Positions 19,993 through 29,400 of a DNA stretch of 64,000 nucleotides are shown piece by piece. The stretch is from Roseinatronobacter sp. S2. Lineage in GTDB: Bacteria > Pseudomonadota > Alphaproteobacteria > Rhodobacterales > Rhodobacteraceae. Every line of letters starts with the position of its first letter. Within the stretch, counting starts at the first letter, position 1. The notes beneath the pieces were generated by a model, which saw only the letters and a list, made by a program, of their open reading frames with translations, searched no databases and was not told where the DNA came from. Made by a program: the position numbers and the translations under genes. The stretch spans positions 924,501 through 988,500 of the forward strand of contig NZ_CP121113.1 in the NCBI RefSeq assembly GCF_029581395.1, read 5' to 3'.

Positions 19993-20097
19993 TCAGGCGC
20001 TGGTCTTCCGTCTGCCACGTTTTGGCTTCGGCGCGGCGGTGGGTGCTTCGCGGATGCGGGCCAGCAGGGTTTCGGCGGGTTCGTCGTTGGGGTCGCC
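19993..20097 (-). pseudogene. Remnant of type I restriction specificity subunit (HsdS) C-terminus
   Basis: Reading the minus strand gives DPNDEPAETLLARIREA, then an Ala/Pro/Lys-rich tail PKPKRGRRKTSA and a TGA at 19993. This matches the typical end of HsdS proteins (DP.DEPAS.LL.RI.AE followed by a basic tail). No upstream HsdS reading frame is present; the frame joins unrelated sequence at about 20097. It is therefore a decayed fragment, suggesting an earlier type I restriction locus was replaced by the mrr/methyltransferase pair. Confidence 0.55.
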
Positions 20098-20163
20098 TAT
20101 ATTCCTGAAGCAACACCCGACTCATCACGGTGAAGATATTCAAACGTTGGTCAAGATAGCCCT

Positions 20164-21186
20164 TCAGGGATTAGACAAGTCGGGAACGTATATCTGCTTT
20201 AGCGGAATCAGCGACCGATACCTCGGCGCGAGCATGGCATAGTTCTCTAGCAGCATCTCGACAAACTGTTCCCCGTCGATCAGGCGCAACTTGGCACGGT
20301 TCCGCTCCAACTCGACTGCCCCGCGTGCGTAGGAGCCGAGGTTGACGTATAGACCATACTCACCTTCGCCCAGCGTGCCGAGCAATTGGTCAACGTCCGG
20401 GCGCGGCGTCTGTTCGGTCCTGCGCTTGCATTGCACCTTCACGATAGGCGGCTGAAACCCCAGCGCATCCATATGCGCGATCACGTCAACGCCACCGTCA
20501 CCCGATTTCGTCGTCACCCGGGTCGTGTAGCCCATACATTCGAGGATATGGGCCACGAAGTGCTCGAACTCGTGCCCGGTCATCCCAGCCATGATTCTGC
20601 GGATAACGAAATCGCTTGTGGTTCCCTCGGCCTGTCTGGCCACGGCCTCGGTTGCCGTGTCGTCGTCGGCTGCGTCTTCCTGTGTCTCGGGTCTGGCCTC
20701 GATCTGGTTCAGGGCGGGGCCGAGGTTGACCTTTGCCAGGAACTCAGCGGCGTGCACCCGCACCCTGAATAGCGTGATGAACGAACCGATTTCGTTAAGC
20801 GCGCTTTGGGTGAAATCTGTTCGAGGGAAATGGCCCAGCCACTCGACCACACGTCGGTTGGGGTATTCGTCGGGGTCGTCGGGCACATGGGAAGCCTCGC
20901 CCGTAAAGCGACCGATATTTACCATGCGATCATGCTTCGACGGATAAACCACAATATCACCCGCCTGAATCTCGTGAACGAACCGGAATAGAAGCCCGGC
21001 ATATACCGGAACCGCACCTTCCTTCACATCGCGGATTGACTCACGCAGCGCCACCTTGAAGGCTTCGCGGTCGGCAGGGATCGTGCGCAGGTCGCCGAGC
21101 TCCCGCCAGCCAATAGCAACATAGCCGCCCTCGGTCGGTCGGTCGGAAACGTGCCCGCCCATATGGACGCCCCAGACTGTCGGCAT
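20164..21186 (-). CDS. Mrr-type restriction endonuclease
   Basis: 340 residues. The C-terminal domain (about 195-310) is an Mrr-like PD-(D/E)XK nuclease: GMTGHEFEHFVAHILECMGY, then SGDGGVDVIAH (Asp), IVKVQCKRR (Gln-x-Lys form of the motif) and GLYVNLGSYARGA. The N-terminal 170 residues (MPTVWGVHMGG...AGDIVVYPSKHDRMVNIGRF) are a PUA/EVE-like or DNA-reader type domain seen before Mrr nucleases. It would cleave modified or unmodified foreign DNA. It starts 3 bases after the methyltransferase gene ends, so the two form an operon. Confidence 0.85.
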   Translation of the reverse strand: MPTVWGVHMGGHVSDRPTEGGYVAIGWRELGDLRTIPADREAFKVALRESIRDVKEGAVPVYAGLLFRFVHEIQAGDIVVYPSKHDRMVNIGRFTGEASHVPDDPDEYPNRRVVEWLGHFPRTDFTQSALNEIGSFITLFRVRVHAAEFLAKVNLGPALNQIEARPETQEDAADDDTATEAVARQAEGTTSDFVIRRIMAGMTGHEFEHFVAHILECMGYTTRVTTKSGDGGVDVIAHMDALGFQPPIVKVQCKRRTEQTPRPDVDQLLGTLGEGEYGLYVNLGSYARGAVELERNRAKLRLIDGEQFVEMLLENYAMLAPRYRSLIPLKQIYVPDLSNP

Positions 21187-21189
21187 TGT

Positions 21190-24100
21190 TCAGTCCTCTT
21201 CCCCGTTATCGTCGTCATCGTCGCCAAACAGACCAAGTTGCTTGTCCGAGGTATCCGCCGAATGCTTCGGTGCCTTGCGTTCGGCCTCGGACGGGCTGGG
21301 CAACTCGGCGGCCGTGAAGCAGGGACCGGCCACAACCTTGTCGAGCGTCTTCTCAAGCTCCGGTTCCATTGCAAGGGTTGCGTCCAGAACCCACAGAAGT
21401 TCCAGAAGCTCATCGCTCATGCGGGCAGTCCAGCGTTCGGGGCGAATGTCATCAAGGGGCGAGGATTTCTTGCCCGCCCGCTTCTTCATCCGGTAGCCCA
21501 GCCATGACTGCACGACCTTGAGGCCAGACACCTCGAACTCCCAGACTTCCGGCGCAACGGGGCCGAAGCGGCCATCCCCCACGGTGATTTCGCGGGTGGC
21601 AGGGTCATAGGAATATGCCTCGGGATAGTTCGCCGGGTTGTCGGAAACGCCCTTGATGATCTTGGCCGCGCCGGGCGGGATTTCGTCACCGCGCCCTTCG
21701 CCTTGAAATCGCTCGGCATAAGTGTGCAGCCAGATCAGCTTGCGCCCCAGCGCTGCCGCCTCGGCAAAGGTCGCGCCATCCTTGGTCACGGGGACACGCG
21801 GGCCGGGCGTCTCAAGCTCGTTCCAGAAGCGTCGAGTATAGGACTGCCCGCCAAGAACGGCATAGACATAGGAGGCAAGGTCCTCTGCGTCCGGCGTGGT
21901 GCCGTATTCCGCGCCAAGGGCATCGAGCATTCCGGCTGTCACGTTCGGTTCCGTTCCGGCTTCGTCCCGATAAAGGGGGATTACGTCCTTGCCGCCGAAA
22001 GAACCCCGGAAATGGTGCAAGTCGGGAATTGCAGCACTCACACTCACGGCCTGTCCGAAACCAAGCGCGGTCGATAGCAGTGTCGAGAAATACACTTGTG
22101 TTGCACCGTTCATACGCCAAAGCGGGGGCCGCAAACGGTCGCCCAAGCGGAAATCATACAGTGCGAAATGCCTATCAAACGAACGATAAGAAAACGGGAT
22201 TGCCTGTGGCCGCGCCGAACTCTCAGTCAGCGAAATAATCGGCGGCTGGCCTTCTCCCGGTAAGTCGTCGCGCACTGTTTTCGTTATCTTCCACCCGCCT
22301 GTTTCACGAAACAACTTCTTACGCTCTGGCACCTTAGATTTCACCAAGCGATCCCACCGAGCATTTAGAACAGCAACAGTTTCTCCAATTGGCCAGTGCC
22401 TCTTAAATTGGGCTCCATTCAAGCTAACTGGGAAAATATCGACAATCTCTGGCCAAGCCGAATAATCGCCCTTTCCAATTGGCAGGAACGGCTTATGCCA
22501 GTCATCGGGGCAATCTCGCCAGACTAGCCCGCCAAAATCCGCAACGACTTCGAGTTGCGTCAACTTGCTTTCGCGGTCTGTTCCTTCGATCTTCGCATAT
22601 CTAACCTTCGCGGGTTTGTCGGGCGACGGTTTCGCCGCCCGAACTCCGATAGCAATGGCCACCGGGGTCTGAATGCTAAACACGTTCGGCGTTTTTCGAG
22701 TGCCGAGATTGTCGCCGCCAAGGTCGATTATCCAAAGCTCGTCGAAGGTGCGCCGCATCACCTCTCGCACGCCGATAAAGCCCGGCCCCGCCAGATAGCT
22801 CGATGCAGTGATGAACGTAACAACCCCGCCGCAGTTCTGTTGCTCGAACAATCGCCACAGCGCCCAGCGCCAGAAATAAACGTAGTCGTTATAGAGGTTC
22901 TTGAGGTGAACGCCCGCACCCGCGTTCGAGGCTGGTTCCGTGAAATCTCTGAAGATTGGGCGTTCGGTCCTGTCGCCGCCTTCAACAACGGCCGTTGCAA
23001 TATCCATTTTGCCTTGGCCTTTATCACCAAAGCGCACCCAACCGCCCTTGCGCTGCGTGTCCGTGTCGCCCTCCTCGATGGTCTGGCGATCATAGGGAGG
23101 GTTACCCAGACACACGAGAATATCGCCGCCCTGCTTCACCTTGCGGGCGGCCTCGTGCTCTTGCGTCAAGGCTTTATGTGTGAGGTCCAGTCCACCCGGC
23201 GGGGCTTTGTTCGGGCTTGATAGTGTGTCTGCCAAATAGATATTCAATCGCTTGGCAAGCTTTTCCTCGGGTTCACCGGCCGCCGCCTTGGCATCGTTCA
23301 TCGCCCCTTCAAGCGCCTGTGTCAGCCGCAGATGCGCAACGGCATAGGGGCCAACCAGCACCTCGAACCCATGCATGTTCTCGGCCATCTGGCGGGCTCG
23401 GGCAGGCACCGCGCCGGGGCCAGATCGCGCGCGCACCTTTTCCAACCCGTGCTTCACTGCCGCAACGGGATAGGTGCCGGTGCCCACCGCCGGATCAAGG
23501 AACACCACGCCATCATCGGCAAAGCCCAGCTTTTTGCTGAACCGCTTTTCCAGCAGTTCCGAGGCAAGGCGCACCTGCAATTCAACCACCTCACGCGGGG
23601 TATAGTAGACGCCATAATCCTTGCGCAGCTTGGGGTCATATGCGGCAAGGAAGTCCTCATAGAAATACAGCCACAGGTCGGGCTTCGATTTCAGGAAGTC
23701 GTGGGGGTCCAGTGCTTCGAGGGATCGGCGCAACATCTCGAACCCGACCGCCAGTTCATCGCGCGCGGCCTTCTGGCCCAGCAGTTCGAGGGTCCGGGCC
23801 AGCAGGCCGTTGTTCTTGTCGAGGGTCTTCGCGGCCTCGGTCGGGTCGAGCTTGGCCGCACCGGAGAGGCGCGCCAGCAACATCGCATATGTCACCGTCT
23901 GGGCGTAGGCATCTGCGAATTTGGCATCATCGGAATCGGGGAAGAAAAATTGCCGCCATTCACCTGCGAGAAGCCCAACGGCGGAGCCGGGCTGGGCCAG
24001 CGCGGTTTCAACCTCAGACCGCAGGAATCGGCAGAGAGGGGCGAGATAAACCGCGAGCGGTGTCGGCTGATGCGGCACGTTCGGCTGCCAGCCTAGAAAG

Positions 24101-24579
24101 TCGCGGAACAGCCGCTCAAGCGCCTCGGCATCGTCGTTGGTGGTCGCAGCCTTGCCTTTTTCGGTCGGGTCGTCGTGCATGCGAACAATCGGCTGGCCAT
24201 CCGGCCGTTCGCCACCACGATAGAGCGCCCATTCCCGCCCGTCTGAGTAGATCAGATTCGGTAGTCCCTTGAGCTTTTCCCATTGCTTCTTGTTATGCTC
24301 GCCCCTGAGTTTTGGCGCATCGGCACCGAGGCCCGGTGCCTTCAACTCGATATAGCCGCAGATCAGACCGCCGACATAAATTGCGATGTCGGGCCGGACC
24401 TTGTGTTCCGACAAATGCGTTTCGGTGCGGGTTTCAATGGTCAGGCCGTAGGTGTCCCCTGCAAACTTGAACAGGTCAGCGACCAGCGGTTTCAGTTGGT
24501 CTTCTGGTGAGGCCGCGCCGGGAAGTGAAAATTTTGCCTTGAGGGCCTCTGAAAATTCTTCGAGGTCGGATAGCTTCAT
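21190..24579 (-). CDS. Type ISP-like restriction-modification enzyme: nuclease plus N6-adenine methyltransferase
   Basis: 1129 residues. N-terminus: PD-(D/E)XK-type segment RPDIAIYVGGLICGYIELKAPG with Asp64, Glu78 and Lys80. Middle: helical region then an N6 methyltransferase with motif I DPAVGTGTY at about 362-370 and motif IV NPPY at 493-496. C-terminus: long target-recognition region like the LlaBIII/LlaGI specificity domain (FDRHFALYDFRLGDRLRPPLWRM, WNELETPGPRVPVTKD). There is no SF2 helicase between nuclease and methylase, unlike classical type ISP enzymes, so it resembles a type IIG layout. It probably modifies host DNA and cuts unmodified DNA. Confidence 0.87.
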   Translation of the reverse strand: MKLSDLEEFSEALKAKFSLPGAASPEDQLKPLVADLFKFAGDTYGLTIETRTETHLSEHKVRPDIAIYVGGLICGYIELKAPGLGADAPKLRGEHNKKQWEKLKGLPNLIYSDGREWALYRGGERPDGQPIVRMHDDPTEKGKAATTNDDAEALERLFRDFLGWQPNVPHQPTPLAVYLAPLCRFLRSEVETALAQPGSAVGLLAGEWRQFFFPDSDDAKFADAYAQTVTYAMLLARLSGAAKLDPTEAAKTLDKNNGLLARTLELLGQKAARDELAVGFEMLRRSLEALDPHDFLKSKPDLWLYFYEDFLAAYDPKLRKDYGVYYTPREVVELQVRLASELLEKRFSKKLGFADDGVVFLDPAVGTGTYPVAAVKHGLEKVRARSGPGAVPARARQMAENMHGFEVLVGPYAVAHLRLTQALEGAMNDAKAAAGEPEEKLAKRLNIYLADTLSSPNKAPPGGLDLTHKALTQEHEAARKVKQGGDILVCLGNPPYDRQTIEEGDTDTQRKGGWVRFGDKGQGKMDIATAVVEGGDRTERPIFRDFTEPASNAGAGVHLKNLYNDYVYFWRWALWRLFEQQNCGGVVTFITASSYLAGPGFIGVREVMRRTFDELWIIDLGGDNLGTRKTPNVFSIQTPVAIAIGVRAAKPSPDKPAKVRYAKIEGTDRESKLTQLEVVADFGGLVWRDCPDDWHKPFLPIGKGDYSAWPEIVDIFPVSLNGAQFKRHWPIGETVAVLNARWDRLVKSKVPERKKLFRETGGWKITKTVRDDLPGEGQPPIISLTESSARPQAIPFSYRSFDRHFALYDFRLGDRLRPPLWRMNGATQVYFSTLLSTALGFGQAVSVSAAIPDLHHFRGSFGGKDVIPLYRDEAGTEPNVTAGMLDALGAEYGTTPDAEDLASYVYAVLGGQSYTRRFWNELETPGPRVPVTKDGATFAEAAALGRKLIWLHTYAERFQGEGRGDEIPPGAAKIIKGVSDNPANYPEAYSYDPATREITVGDGRFGPVAPEVWEFEVSGLKVVQSWLGYRMKKRAGKKSSPLDDIRPERWTARMSDELLELLWVLDATLAMEPELEKTLDKVVAGPCFTAAELPSPSEAERKAPKHSADTSDKQLGLFGDDDDDNGEED

Positions 24580-24759
24580 TCAATCGCCCACTTCAACTTG
24601 AAATCGCATCTCGGTCTTTCTCGCTACCCACCTTGAGAACCGAGGGATGCCTCAGGACAACGCACAGGACGCTTCCTGAAGCGGTCGAGGATGACTTAAG
24701 CACTGCGAAGCCCCTCACGTCAAACACTTACGGACTCAGTGCGGCGTGATGCAACCCAA

Positions 24760-24993
24760 TCACAGACGCTCTGTCAGGTTTTGATCACGGGTATTGGGGG
24801 CGGACAGACGGACAACCTTCGGCATTTTGAACCGGTTGATCACTTCCTTCATCGCGCCAAGCCCGGAAAGGTACGCCCGATCCGACTTGGCAGGATACCC
24901 GCAGAGATACTTGGCGCTGGGTTGCCGTAAACCCGGTTCTATTGCTTGCGCAATTGATTGCGGAAAGTGAGCATGCTGAAAAACCTGCCACAC
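24760..24993 (-). CDS. Short open frame of unknown nature
   Basis: 77-codon frame (GTG start) in the 465-base gap between the methyltransferase and the 471-residue gene. The translation (IEPGLRQPSAKYLCGYPAKSDRAYLSGLGAMKEVINRF) looks protein-like in its second half but matches no family I know. It overlaps the repeat at 24946-24961. It could be a remnant of a lost gene. The rest of the gap holds nothing I can identify. Confidence 0.25.
   Translation of the reverse strand: MWQVFQHAHFPQSIAQAIEPGLRQPSAKYLCGYPAKSDRAYLSGLGAMKEVINRFKMPKVVRLSAPNTRDQNLTERL
24946..24961 (+). repeat. Left copy of 16-bp direct repeat TTGCGCAATTGATTGC
   Basis: Identical to 33777-33792, same orientation, 8.8 kb apart. 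The interval contains the NERD-kinase-helicase operon, the second tyrosine recombinase and the DUF488 gene. The core GCAATTGATTGC is a near-palindrome and belongs to a family of similar sites elsewhere in the island. Confidence 0.65.
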
Positions 24994-25044
24994 GAGCCGA
25001 TTGTGACCCGTGATAATGGGGTGTTATCGGATGCAAGAACGCGG

Positions 25045-26460
25045 CTAGCGGTCGTAGCGTTGAAGAAAGTAACCATACGCCCGGTCGACAACTAGCGGGT
25101 CAAAAGAGGCCAGTCCCAGCGGCACTGGATTTCCCGTGGATGCACCAAGCGGCGCGTGAACGATCGCCGCCACCATAACATCAGGAACCAGCAGGAGCTC
25201 TAAAGATTTGGGAAAGTCCCCGACACGGACCTCCTGAATTTCATCAAACGTCTTTTCAGTGTACTTTGCAGGCCGGCCCCATGCATACAAACATAAAGAT
25301 TTCATTTCAGACTTTTCCCCAGGCAAAGTGCGTGCTGTAGTTTCCTGTATCAAAGTCAGAAGGTCCCGCTGCTGGGTCGTTGCGCCCCATCCTTGAGTTT
25401 GGGGGGCTACCGCGTATATATTCTCGGGTGCCTCAGTTACGTTACGCAGGCCGTAAGCCAGTACCGCCTGTACACGCTCGATATTGCCAGGCAAGAGTAA
25501 CGAGCCAACGATAGGAATAGTTTTTCTATCGCTTCTCGGTTCACCAGCGCGACTTACTGCTTCCCTCCAGTAACGGACTACTGAAAGACCATTTCGCGTC
25601 GCAAACTCCTTGAGAAACTCTGGTGCCAGGTCGATTAGAGTTTGATAAGCAGAGGCAGCATCGAGCTGAGCGGTTGAAGTCTGCTGATCCTTCACAAACA
25701 GAGCTACCGCGCGCTCAATCTCGGGTCGGTCAGCGATCTCGTGATCCATCCGCCATGCTGACAAATCAATTTCAGCTGCACTGGGATTGGATGCTTGAGC
25801 AAATGTGACGACTCGAAGAGGCATCTGAAACCTTGTGCCCGGGGTGACTAATGGATCAATCGAATAGATATCACGGCGCTCGGTCTTGCCACGATCCGCC
25901 TGATCTGCGAGTTCTCTGAAAAATTGTTTAAAACGAGCGGGCACACGCTCCGCGACTCGGCCTGTCTCGGCGGGGTCCTCGGAAGGAAGTTCGGGCAAAA
26001 CTCGCTCAAGCTCATCTAGAGTGCTTCTGATCTGAGGGGCTATCGACATGAGATCGAAGCCAAATGAACGTCGACGCGCTTCAACGGTGTAGATCGATGG
26101 TTGTTCATCGTCTTCTTGAAAGAGACTTTCACCTGAAATCGTCAGCCACAGCTTCCCGGCTCTCCGCTCCAAATAACCAGGAGCAATAGCCTCCTCCAGA
26201 ACATATTCGATGTCGGTCGGGCTGTAGCCAAAAAATATAGCCGCATCTTCTTCGTCAATTCCAGGGGCCGCTTTGACAAGGCGGAGCAAAAATTCGAGCG
26301 TTGGACTTACCTGCCCCAATGATGCCACCTTGTAATTCACTTCAAAAAACCGGCAAGGCAACAAAACATCGAATATATCGAGTTCTACACGCCGGTCTTC
26401 CTCCAGTGGCACAAGCTCATGCCCTCTTAATCGCAAGAGTGGTCTATTAAGCTTTGCCAT
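25045..26460 (-). CDS. Unrecognised partner protein of the NERD-kinase-helicase
   Basis: 471 residues, soluble, no signal peptide. Residues about 50-115 look like a winged helix (TLEFLLRLVKAAPGIDEEDAAIFFGYSPTDIEYVLEEAIAPGYLERRAGKLWLTISG). The middle is helical and acidic; the C-terminal half has mixed alpha/beta structure with no catalytic motif I recognise. The start overlaps the upstream gene's end by 14 bases, so the two are translationally coupled and very likely act together. It could be a DNA-recognition or regulatory subunit; that is inference from the wHTH-like segment and position. Confidence 0.8.
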   Translation of the reverse strand: MAKLNRPLLRLRGHELVPLEEDRRVELDIFDVLLPCRFFEVNYKVASLGQVSPTLEFLLRLVKAAPGIDEEDAAIFFGYSPTDIEYVLEEAIAPGYLERRAGKLWLTISGESLFQEDDEQPSIYTVEARRRSFGFDLMSIAPQIRSTLDELERVLPELPSEDPAETGRVAERVPARFKQFFRELADQADRGKTERRDIYSIDPLVTPGTRFQMPLRVVTFAQASNPSAAEIDLSAWRMDHEIADRPEIERAVALFVKDQQTSTAQLDAASAYQTLIDLAPEFLKEFATRNGLSVVRYWREAVSRAGEPRSDRKTIPIVGSLLLPGNIERVQAVLAYGLRNVTEAPENIYAVAPQTQGWGATTQQRDLLTLIQETTARTLPGEKSEMKSLCLYAWGRPAKYTEKTFDEIQEVRVGDFPKSLELLLVPDVMVAAIVHAPLGASTGNPVPLGLASFDPLVVDRAYGYFLQRYDR

Positions 26461-29400
26461 ATTCTTCTTGCCTCTCTATTGAGTCATCCCGAGATGAACC
26501 TTCGCATTTCAGCCCTTCTTGAATTCCTAACAAATCTTCCACGGCGATAGCCGAGGCGACGCCGTCATCGATCCGTCTTTCAAAGCCTGCCGACAGTCGA
26601 CCCATTGGAGAGTTAGGTCTCCACCGATTGCGTGACCCGACAATTACAAGCCTGTCCATCGCGCGACTGACAGCGACGTTGATCCGGTTGGGTGTAACAA
26701 GAAAGCCGTCTTTAATGGTCTTGCTGCCTGCCTCGACAGGTCCATACTGGTTGTTTCTAACGAGCGACAAGATCACTATTGGGTTCTCCTTCCCTTGATA
26801 GCTGTCTACTGTGCCAACCTTTACGTTCCGCTCCAAAAGAGTAGCCAGTGAGGACTGCCTTAGTTTTCGTTCAATCAAATTGCGCTGTGCTGCGTACATG
26901 CAGATCACTCCGATACCTATCGGATGACTTTGCTGCGTAAGCAGCCAATCGCGAAACTTGTCATCCGCATACCACCGGTCGAGGAGACGGATGATCGCGT
27001 CTGCTTCCGCAGGATTACTCTTACTTTTGGCGTCATTGCGCTCGTAACCCGCCTGCCCAAGGCCATCGGTCTCCACCCATGTCAGTGGATATTTCAGGTC
27101 GCTAGGGAACACGTGGGGATCAACAACAGGGTCCCGGCGCCCGGCAAGGAGCGTGAGGTCTGGGTAAAATGTTTCAGATACGAGTTGGCCTATGGGAGAA
27201 AGCATCCGATACTGTGTTTTCAGCTGCGAGCCAGCAGCGCGGCCATAGTTCGTCATAAAAATGCGTTCAAAATCGCTTCGCTTGATTTCCTTCTTGGCAA
27301 TCGAGGTCCGCTCTGCAACGAGGTTGACGATTTCAGGCTTATGCTGAGGTTGCAACTGTGCGTGGTCGCCGACAAGGACAGCCCAACGAGCAGCCTGAAG
27401 CGGGACGAGCAATTCGCCGGAAGTGCAACGGGCGGCCTCGTCAATAATCACCAAATCGAAAGCCGTAGCCGTGAGACCGAGCGATGATCTGCCAAGTCCA
27501 ACGCATGTTCCAGCAACAATCTGGCGAGTGCCCGCGAGGAAGGTATCGAAGCTGCGCTCAGCTCGGGAAACACTGCCGATAAAATCGCGACCCAATCCTG
27601 CTATGGACCTCAGTCGTTCAATTCTATCTGCGCCAACTCCGTACTGCCGCGCTGCGCGTCGCGCGATTGCGGCAGCGATCTCGTCAAGAACACAATTCCA
27701 ATCTTCTTCGAAGCTGGAATCAGGAAGCGGGATCTCGACATCGAGCACGCTCAAATGCTCCTGCAGTGTATCAACAAGGCTGTTTATTCGCTTAATCTGC
27801 GTTTCAGAATCACGGGCTAGCTCGCAAATCCTATTAACGACCGGTCTTACCGTTGTTTCTAGAAAAACGACTTGCGAGATAATTTCGTGTGGAAGCCCTA
27901 ATACCTTACCGACCACAGCCATACGTTCGCCGAACGTGGCGCTAAACTGATCTTTATAGGACTGCTCGACCCGGGACGTATGATAGGGGCGCAGTGGTGG
28001 TGATACCTGTGCGCCATCCATCCCCACACGCAATAGGCTGGGCAACTCACCGGTCTTACGGAAAAGCGTGAGAACCGCTTCGGCGGCATTGTTTACCGCC
28101 TCATGCGATTGACTAGAAAGAAGAACGTTCCGTACAAGTCCGTTGGTAATTGTGTAGTGTGCAAGAGCTGCAATGAACTTCGTTTTTCCCGTACCAGGCG
28201 GCCCTTGGAGCAACCCCACCGGACGCGAGTTTATGATGTTTCGAAAGGCTTGTGTTTGGTCATCGTTGAGCCCGTAGAGTTCTAACGATTCTTCGCTCGC
28301 GTGATGGTCGGTTATTTCGGGGGATGCGTTGGAGCGGGAATCGAAAACTGACATGAGGTCATTCGCGCGTCCGTTGCCAGCCAGAATTCGATCGACTGCG
28401 TCGCTACGGCGTTTGAGGCTGGTACCCTCGAAGTGGCTGAGAAAACGTAGCCGCTGTCCTGCTTCAACAAGTCTTGAACTCAAAGACCAACCGCCCTGTG
28501 CATCGATTACAGCAAGATCCGGCTTGGAGTGATTTATATCAAGGTCACCAATGCGCCGCCAGTTTCCTTTCTTGTCCTGCTTCTGAACAGCCACAGTATC
28601 ATTTCGAGAAAAACCAAACTCGCCGCTTTCCAACTCAATGACGACCTTGTGGCGTTTAATTCCGCGATCATAATCGCTGTCAAGCTGCACAACAGCTTCG
28701 GTCGTGAGCTCGTTCTCAACCTCCATAAGAACGCGCCATAACTCCGGTACGTCTATATCGGTTGACAGCGCGTCGCTTTCGGCAATCTCTTCGGCGAGTG
28801 CGTCTTCCGCCTCGTCTTCCAGCGGGACGGCATCGGCGCTTTCAGGCGTTTCAGAGATCGCTGGCAACGCGTCTCCCGAGACTTCTTTGGCTATTTTTTC
28901 TTTGACCACAGGATCGTTTAAGATTGGCTCAAGCTCCGACAAGTCTGTAACGTCAGAGCGCGTGACAGTCAGAGTGGCACTTAAACGGTAAAACTCCTGT
29001 TTTGCCGCAAGGGTCAGAAGCCACTGTTCAAGCTTTCGCCGTTTTGCGCCTATTGCTCGACCATCTTCGTCAAGGCGCACTTCGAGTTCCTCAAATGCGC
29101 CGCGAATGTGAAGCGATAGGTGGTGATAGTGCGGATGACGCCGAACACGAACAAAAAAGAAACCTTCATCGGAAGCGACTGGACCTGTCTGTTGACCTAC
29201 TAACGAAACAGAGATTGATTTCTTTTCCTCTGTTTTCTTCGGCTCTGTCGACTGAAGGCGCGCGATAGTCGACATCAGTGCCTCCTGTAACGGTAGGAGG
29301 GTCGTGAGAACAGGTGGCTTCTCACGGCATTCTCGAATTGCCGACGCAATTATCGTTGCATCTGGAGGAGCAAGATCAGATGCTGTGAGAATTTCCTCGG

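Noticed and set aside
22555..23220. Plus-strand frame of 221 codons and several others opposite the methyltransferase
   Set aside because: Antisense to a gene with intact methylase motifs; no start signal or domain likeness.
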